A DNA stretch of 64,000 nucleotides from Nocardioides sp. zg-1230 (lineage in GTDB: Bacteria > Actinomycetota > Actinomycetes > Propionibacteriales > Nocardioidaceae). A program made the translations under genes and the position numbers. Positions 60,230 through 64,000 of this stretch are shown one piece after another. The stretch is taken from positions 310,001-374,000 of the forward strand of contig NZ_JABJQZ010000001.1 in NCBI RefSeq assembly GCF_013155335.1, in the 5' to 3' direction. The notes below the pieces were generated by a model that was not told the origin of the DNA, did no database searches, and saw nothing but the letters and a program-made list of their open reading frames with translations. Within the stretch, counting starts at the first letter, position 1. The number at the start of each line of letters is the position of its first letter.

Positions 60230-60233
60230 CGCA

Positions 60234-60265
60234 GGAGGCCCCCGCCCTGACGGACGGGGGCCTCC
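60234..60265. terminator. strong hairpin terminator
   Basis: GGAGGCCCCCG (60234-60244) and CGGGGGCCTCC (60255-60265) pair perfectly over 11 bp with a 10-nt loop. It lies 5 bp after the OmpA-domain stop and 47 bp before the convergent HbhA-like stop, so it can serve both directions. No T-tract. Confidence 0.75.
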
Positions 60266-60311
60266 CACGAGATCAGAACAGCATCAGCTGCTGCTCATCG
60301 GCTGGTGCTCT

Positions 60312-61034
60312 TCAGTCGCCGACCTTCTCGGCAGCGTCGACGACGGCCTTGGCCGCGTTGGTCGCGGTGGCGGTCGCGGCGTCGGCGGTGGCCTTGGCGC
60401 TGCTCTGGGCGGTGGCGGTCTTCTTCGCCGCGGTCTTGCGAGCGGTGGTGGCGGCAGCCTTCTTGCCCGCGGCCTGGCGGGTGGCCTTCTTGGCGGTCGG
60501 CTTCGGCTTGGGGGCGACCTTGGTCGCGGCGGTCTTGTCCGCGGCGGCGGTGGTGGCCTCGGCGGCCTTCTTGGCCTGGGTGGCGGTGGTCTTCGCCTTG
60601 GCGACGGTGGTCTTGGCGGACGACACGGTGGCCTTGGTGGACTCCTGGCGGCGGATGCGGCTCACGAGGGACTCGCCGCGCTTGACGAGGTCGGCGTAGG
60701 CGGCGTTGGCGGCCGAGACGTTCTCGTCGACCAGGGTGGAGACCTGGGTGGTCACCTTGGCGGGGTAGGCACGGGCCTCGGTCTGCAGCTCGGCGACGCG
60801 GGCCTCGATGGCGGCGCGGCGGGCCTGGGCCTGCTTGCGCAGCGCCTTGGGGTCGGTCGCGGTCTTCTGGACGTCGTTCACGCGGGTGGTGACGTCCTTC
60901 TGCACGGCGGCGACGCGCTTCTGCACGTCGGCCACGGCCTCACGGACGGCCTCGACGGCCAGGTCGGTGACGCCGACGTAGGCGAGGACGGGCTTGAGGG
61001 CTTCGGTCTTGAGGTCGCGCTTCGTGGTGGCCAT
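60312..61034 (-). CDS. HbhA-like heparin-binding/histone-like protein
   Basis: This is a 240-residue protein. Residues 1-135 form a charged coiled coil (VAAVQKDVTTRVNDVQKTA, RRAAIEARVAELQTEARAYP) with the N-terminal hydrophobic patch LAYVGVTDLAVEAV, as in mycobacterial HbhA. Residues 145-225 are Lys/Ala repeats (AKKAAEATTAAADKTAATK and similar) that bind sulfated sugars or DNA. The upstream XRE regulator gene matches the Rv0474-hbhA order of Mycobacterium tuberculosis. GAAGGAG lies before ATG 61034. Confidence 0.8.
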   Translation of the reverse strand: MATTKRDLKTEALKPVLAYVGVTDLAVEAVREAVADVQKRVAAVQKDVTTRVNDVQKTATDPKALRKQAQARRAAIEARVAELQTEARAYPAKVTTQVSTLVDENVSAANAAYADLVKRGESLVSRIRRQESTKATVSSAKTTVAKAKTTATQAKKAAEATTAAADKTAATKVAPKPKPTAKKATRQAAGKKAAATTARKTAAKKTATAQSSAKATADAATATATNAAKAVVDAAEKVGD

Positions 61035-61047
61035 GGTGGCTCTCCTT

Positions 61048-61085
61048 CGGGTGGGTGATGCGGGGTGGGTGATGCGGGGTGGTGC
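61048..61085. repeat. tandem 14-bp repeat between the XRE and HbhA-like genes
   Basis: The unit CGGGGTGGGTGATG occurs about 2.5 times between the XRE stop and the ribosome site of the HbhA-like gene. It may be slippage-prone; no function is evident. Confidence 0.7.
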
Positions 61086-61091
61086 AGGTGG

Positions 61092-61520
61092 TCAGGACTG
61101 GTCGCGCTCGTTGAGCGCGAGGAACGAGGCGTAGACGTCGAGCAGCGAGTGCTTCTGCCGCTCGGTCAACGCGGTGTCGGCGAGGATCGCGAGCTCGACG
61201 GAGCCGGGCTGGCCCGGGTCGGGGTGGACGATCCCGGCGCGGACGTAGAGCTGCTCGGCGCTGACGCGCAGGGCGCGGGCGAGCTGCTGGAGCACCTCGG
61301 CCGACGGCTTGCGCAGGCCGCGCTCGATCTGGCTGAGGTAGGGGTTGCTCACCCCGACCTGGTCGGCGAGCTGTCGCAGCGAGAGCTGCGCGCCGAGGCG
61401 CTGCTCCCTGAGGTAGTCCCCCAGCGTGCCGAGCGAGCCGACGACCGCCTTGCTGGTCTTGGTGGTCTTGCTCGTGGTCTCCGAGCTCGCGGTGGCCGGG
61501 GTCTTCTTGTCCTTGGCCAT
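61092..61520 (-). CDS. XRE-family regulator adjacent to the HbhA-like gene
   Basis: This is a 142-residue protein. After a Thr/Ser/Lys-rich tail (1-30), residues 35-90 are a lambda-repressor-type helix-turn-helix (LREQRLGAQLSLRQLADQVG, VSNPYLSQIERGLRKPSAEV). It is the counterpart of Rv0474. A palindrome directly upstream suggests autoregulation, and read-through would include the HbhA-like gene 57 bp downstream. CACAAT ends 6 nt before the ATG. Confidence 0.88.
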   Translation of the reverse strand: MAKDKKTPATASSETTSKTTKTSKAVVGSLGTLGDYLREQRLGAQLSLRQLADQVGVSNPYLSQIERGLRKPSAEVLQQLARALRVSAEQLYVRAGIVHPDPGQPGSVELAILADTALTERQKHSLLDVYASFLALNERDQS

Positions 61521-61526
61521 GCCTCC

Positions 61527-61556
61527 ATTGTGCTAACAAGAGTTAGCAGAATTCAA
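61527..61556 (-). promoter_or_regulatory. promoter and operator of the XRE gene
   Basis: TTGAAT (61556-61551), 18 nt and CACAAT (61532-61527) form the promoter. The spacer carries TGCTAAC-AAGA-GTTAGCA (61531-61548), a perfect 7-bp inverted repeat. A bound repressor would cover the -10 and spacer, so self-control by the XRE protein is likely. Confidence 0.65.
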
Positions 61557-61652
61557 ACCCTGAGCGGGTGAACAGTCTCACAAGTCCTTTGTCGAAGCGT
61601 GCTCCAGCGCTAGCACACCGGTTCGCACTGCAGATCGGATCGGCGGTCGACC

Positions 61653-61658
61653 TAGGAT
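61653..61658 (+). promoter_or_regulatory. -10 box TAGGAT of the VanZ-family gene
   Basis: TAGGAT ends 6 nt before the GTG at 61665, suggesting a leaderless mRNA and supporting this start. Confidence 0.55.
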
Positions 61659-61664
61659 CCCTCC

Positions 61665-62174
61665 GTGTCCGACCGTGCCCTGAGCCCCCGCGTGCGTACG
61701 ACGCTGCGCGCCGCGCTGGCGTCCTGGGTCGTGCTGCTCGCGCTCGTGCTCCTGGCGCCGTCGTCCACCGGCCCGGACTGGGTCATCGCCCACCTCGCCC
61801 AGGCGCTGCAACGGCTGGGCCTGCCTGAGGTGCTGACCCACCCGAGGCGCGTCGAGTCGATGCTCAACGTGGTGGCGTTCGTCCCGCTGAGCCTGCTGGG
61901 CAGCCTGCTCTGGCCCCGGCCCAGCTGGCGCGACTGGACGGCCGTGGGGTTCGTGGCGTCGTTCCTCGTCGAGGTCGTGCAGGCCGTGGGGCTCGACGCG
62001 CGCCAGGCGACGCACGCCGATGTGGTCGCCAACACCGTCGGCACGCTCGTCGGCGCGCTGCTCGCGCTCCTGGTCAGGCGGATCCTGGAGTGGCGGGCGG
62101 CGCAGGCCTCAGAAGGCCGCGCGGATCTCCCCGACCGGCACGCCTCCACCGAGGAGCTCGACCCGCCCCGTTGA
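61665..62174 (+). CDS. VanZ-family membrane protein
   Basis: This 169-residue protein has four hydrophobic helices and the VanZ pattern: RRVESMLNVVAFVPLSLLGSLL and VEVVQAVGLDARQATHADVVANTVGTLVGALL, with the conserved Asn, Arg and Asp. VanZ homologs affect teicoplanin resistance and are common in actinobacteria without van genes. The last 66 bp overlap the convergent asparaginase gene, so the two 3' ends code on both strands. Confidence 0.88.
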   Translation: MSDRALSPRVRTTLRAALASWVVLLALVLLAPSSTGPDWVIAHLAQALQRLGLPEVLTHPRRVESMLNVVAFVPLSLLGSLLWPRPSWRDWTAVGFVASFLVEVVQAVGLDARQATHADVVANTVGTLVGALLALLVRRILEWRAAQASEGRADLPDRHASTEELDPPR

Positions 62175-63095
62175 GGCGACCGCCTCGGCGTCGACCCCCG
62201 CCTCGTCGAGCACGCCCGACCGGCGCAGCGCCTCGGCCATCAACACCGGACGTACGCGGGCGGCGCCGTCGTCGGTCTTGAGCGCCCAGGCGCGTCCGTC
62301 GGGGAGCGCGACGGCGTAGCAGGACTCGGCGCCGGCCTTGCCGATCAGCCCGGGGATCGCGCGGTGGAGGGCGAGCTCGTCGCGCGTGGTGCCGCTGACG
62401 AACTCGGGGTGGCGCCGGATCGCGTCGGCGACGCGGCGCATCGGGCCGTCGGTCGCCGTGGCCAGCGTCGAGAACGCCCGCGCCAGGCCGGTGAGCGAGG
62501 TGGACAGCAGCGGCGCCCCGCAGCCGTCGATGGCGACGGCGTCGATCGGCTCCCCGGTGAGCCGGGCGAAGGTGTCCGCGATGGCGACCTGGAGGGGGTG
62601 CGCGGGGTCGAGGTAGGTGGCGGTGTCCCAGCCGCGCAGGACGCAGGTCGCGAGCATCGCCGCGTGCTTGCCCGAGCAGTTCATCAGGATCGGCGTCCGC
62701 GCTCCCCCGGCTCGTACGACGGCCTCGCGGGCGTCGTCGTCGAGCGGGTAGTCGGCGGGCGTGCGGAGCGCCGACTCCTCGAGACCGGCCGAGGCCAGCG
62801 TGCGGCGTACGCCCTCGACGTGGAACGCCTCCCCCGAGTGCGACGCACAGGCCAGCGCGAGCAGGTCGTCGGGCAGGTCGAGGCCGAGCTCGACCATCGC
62901 GAGCGCCTGGACCGGCTTGTTGCTCGACCGCGGGAGCACCGGTGCGGTGACCTCGCCGACCGACCAGTCGACGGAGCCGTCGGCTGCCAGCGCCACGATC
63001 GAGCCGTAGTGGTGGCCCTCGACGAACCCGGAGCGGACGATCTCGGCGACGACGGGCAGGCCGGTGCGGGTGGCGGCGGGGGCGGCAGACGACAT
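62109..63095 (-). CDS. L-asparaginase (Rhizobium-type, AnsA-like family II)
   Basis: This 328-residue protein starts [24 protein letters not shown], with [16 protein letters not shown] and [16 protein letters not shown] near residues 57-90 and [13 protein letters not shown] around 139. The Ser-Lys pairs in SNKP and SGKH are the catalytic groups of this family, which differs from E. coli AnsB. It hydrolyses asparagine to aspartate and ammonia in the cytoplasm. TAGCCT ends 6 nt before ATG 63095. Confidence 0.88.
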   Translation of the reverse strand: MSSAAPAATRTGLPVVAEIVRSGFVEGHHYGSIVALAADGSVDWSVGEVTAPVLPRSSNKPVQALAMVELGLDLPDDLLALACASHSGEAFHVEGVRRTLASAGLEESALRTPADYPLDDDAREAVVRAGGARTPILMNCSGKHAAMLATCVLRGWDTATYLDPAHPLQVAIADTFARLTGEPIDAVAIDGCGAPLLSTSLTGLARAFSTLATATDGPMRRVADAIRRHPEFVSGTTRDELALHRAIPGLIGKAGAESCYAVALPDGRAWALKTDDGAARVRPVLMAEALRRSGVLDEAGVDAEAVASTGRVELLGGGVPVGEIRAAF

Positions 63096-63101
63096 GGGCG
63101 C

Positions 63102-63107
63102 AGGCTA
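63102..63107 (-). promoter_or_regulatory. -10 box TAGCCT of the asparaginase gene
   Basis: The minus-strand hexamer ends 6 nt before the ATG at 63095. Confidence 0.5.
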
Positions 63108-63135
63108 CTTCCCGATCGTCTGGGAGGATGCGCGG

Positions 63136-64000
63136 GTGATCCAGCACTGCCCGACGCCGACCGAGCTCGACGACCTGGAGCTCCTCCTCTCCGGCGCCTA
63201 CGCCCCGCTCACCCGATTCAACGAGCCCGGGAGCGTGGTCACCCTCGCCCTGCCCGACGGCGCCACCGAGGCCGAGCTGGTCGACCCCGAGGGCCTGCCG
63301 CTGGCCCGGGTCGCCGCGGACGGCTCGCTGGAGGCGCTGACCCACGCGCAGTACGGCCCCTTCCGCCGGCTCCACCTCACCCCCGCGCAGGCGCGTGAGC
63401 AGCACGCCGGTGCGACGTTCGTCCCGGTCGTGGACGCCCTCGCCGAGGCCGACCTCGAGGAGCTGCGCGGCCTGGGTCGCGTCGTGCTGGTGGCCCTGAT
63501 GGGCACCGGCACCTCCTCGCTCTCCCCCGTCGCGCTGGTGCGCGCCACCCTCGCGGCGGCGGCGTTGCTCGACGACGCGTCGGTCGTCGCGGTCCCGCTC
63601 CCCTCGCACGGTGACGCCCAGGCCGACCATGCCCTCGGCGCCCAGGTGGTCGAGACCTACGCCGCCGACGACCCCGTCCACGCCCTGGCCGAGTCCGCCG
63701 GCCCTCTCCCCACCCCGATCGCCGCGATCGTCGACGAGGATCAGCCCGAGCCGGAGGAGCAGGGCCTCGTGCTGTTCTTCACCGGCCTGTCGGGGAGCGG
63801 AAAGTCGACGCTCGCCCGTGCGCTGATGGACCTGCTGCTCGAGCAGGGCGGCCGCACGGTCACCAGCCTCGACGGCGACGTCGTACGCCGTCACCTGTCC
63901 GCCGGGCTCACCTTCAGCAAGGCCGACCGCGAGACCAACATCCGCCGCATCGGCTGGGTCGCCGCCGAGATCGCCCGCCACGGCGGGGTCGCGGTCTGCT
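63136..64000 (+). CDS. cysC: adenylyl-sulfate kinase with N-terminal extension, 5' part
   Basis: The visible 288 residues begin at GTG 63136 and run off the window. Residues 1-205 resemble the PUA-like and partial sulfurylase part of PAPS synthetases ([29 protein letters not shown]). From about 212, [18 protein letters not shown] is the APS kinase P-loop, followed by [21 protein letters not shown] and [17 protein letters not shown], which bind APS. The enzyme phosphorylates APS to PAPS in sulfate assimilation. Whether a complete sulfate adenylyltransferase function is present cannot be told from this part. Confidence 0.85.
   Translation, partial: MIQHCPTPTELDDLELLLSGAYAPLTRFNEPGSVVTLALPDGATEAELVDPEGLPLARVAADGSLEALTHAQYGPFRRLHLTPAQAREQHAGATFVPVVDALAEADLEELRGLGRVVLVALMGTGTSSLSPVALVRATLAAAALLDDASVVAVPLPSHGDAQADHALGAQVVETYAADDPVHALAESAGPLPTPIAAIVDEDQPEPEEQGLVLFFTGLSGSGKSTLARALMDLLLEQGGRTVTSLDGDVVRRHLSAGLTFSKADRETNIRRIGWVAAEIARHGGVAVC

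Noticed and set aside
61048..61085. CRISPR-like repeat
   Set aside because: The 14-bp units follow each other without spacers and number only about 2.5.

Overview
The window comes from a high-G+C Gram-positive bacterium of the Actinomycetota, most likely a Nocardioides-like member of the Nocardioidaceae. The evidence is the roughly 70% G+C content with strong third-position GC bias, a DtxR/IdeR-type iron regulator, a mycothiol-pathway MshC-type ligase, an HbhA-like protein next to an XRE regulator as in mycobacteria, DUF1707 and DUF2516 proteins, a fused RmlC-RmlD, and many apparently leaderless promoters (a TANNNT box ending 6-7 nt before the start codon). No rRNA, tRNA, CRISPR array, phage or classical insertion sequence was seen. 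The assignment to a genus is inference; actinobacterial origin is well supported.

Layout. 1-10.8 kb: metabolic and regulatory genes (flavodoxin-like tail, DUF5996, a divergent CynX-type MFS/GntR pair, an enoyl-reductase-like oxidoreductase, a secreted beta-propeller protein, DUF2277-Sir2, IdeR, a thioesterase-like protein and a GH13 alpha-glucosidase). 10.85-17.8 kb: two drug-export units on the minus strand. One is TetR plus a heterodimeric ABC exporter; the other is a DHA2 MFS pump plus MarR, preceded by a long structured leader with its own promoter, a near-perfect anti-Shine-Dalgarno complement and a 12-codon ORF. 17.8-31.2 kb: housekeeping genes (RsbW-like ATPase, pdxH, citrate synthase, serC, topoisomerase IB, macrodomain, typA, MshC-like ligase) with a protealysin-type M4 protease fused to an emfourin-like inhibitor domain. 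31.2-42 kb: a secreted reprolysin-like protease, an MFS pump, acyl-CoA dehydrogenase, a PfpI protein, a secreted beta-helix protein behind a LacI-type operator, and a RibD-like reductase divergent from a DHPS-like protein.

41.9-43 kb holds the most unusual item. A gene for an AbiEi-like HTH plus DUF559/Vsr-like nuclease is bracketed by two directly oriented 81-82 bp palindromic elements, inserted exactly between the stop codons of two converging genes. Other palindromic element families lie at 10772-10831 and 13054-13120, and one copy (43628-43692) lies inside a coding sequence, where it encodes the signal-peptide junction of a secreted amidase.

43-52.7 kb is a polysaccharide precursor region: galE, two GDP-mannose 4,6-dehydratase-like genes, rmlA, a DUF4012 protein, rmlB and fused rmlCD, which together supply UDP-galactose, GDP-deoxysugar and dTDP-rhamnose type precursors for the envelope. 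52.7-60.3 kb: a TetR gene behind twin palindromic operators, then a divergent four-gene envelope cluster of unknown function: a membrane-embedded alpha/beta hydrolase and an Ig-like membrane protein facing a pentapeptide/multi-TM protein and an OmpA-domain protein. 60.3-64 kb: HbhA-like protein with its XRE regulator, VanZ, an asparaginase and the 5' part of an APS-kinase gene cut by the window end.
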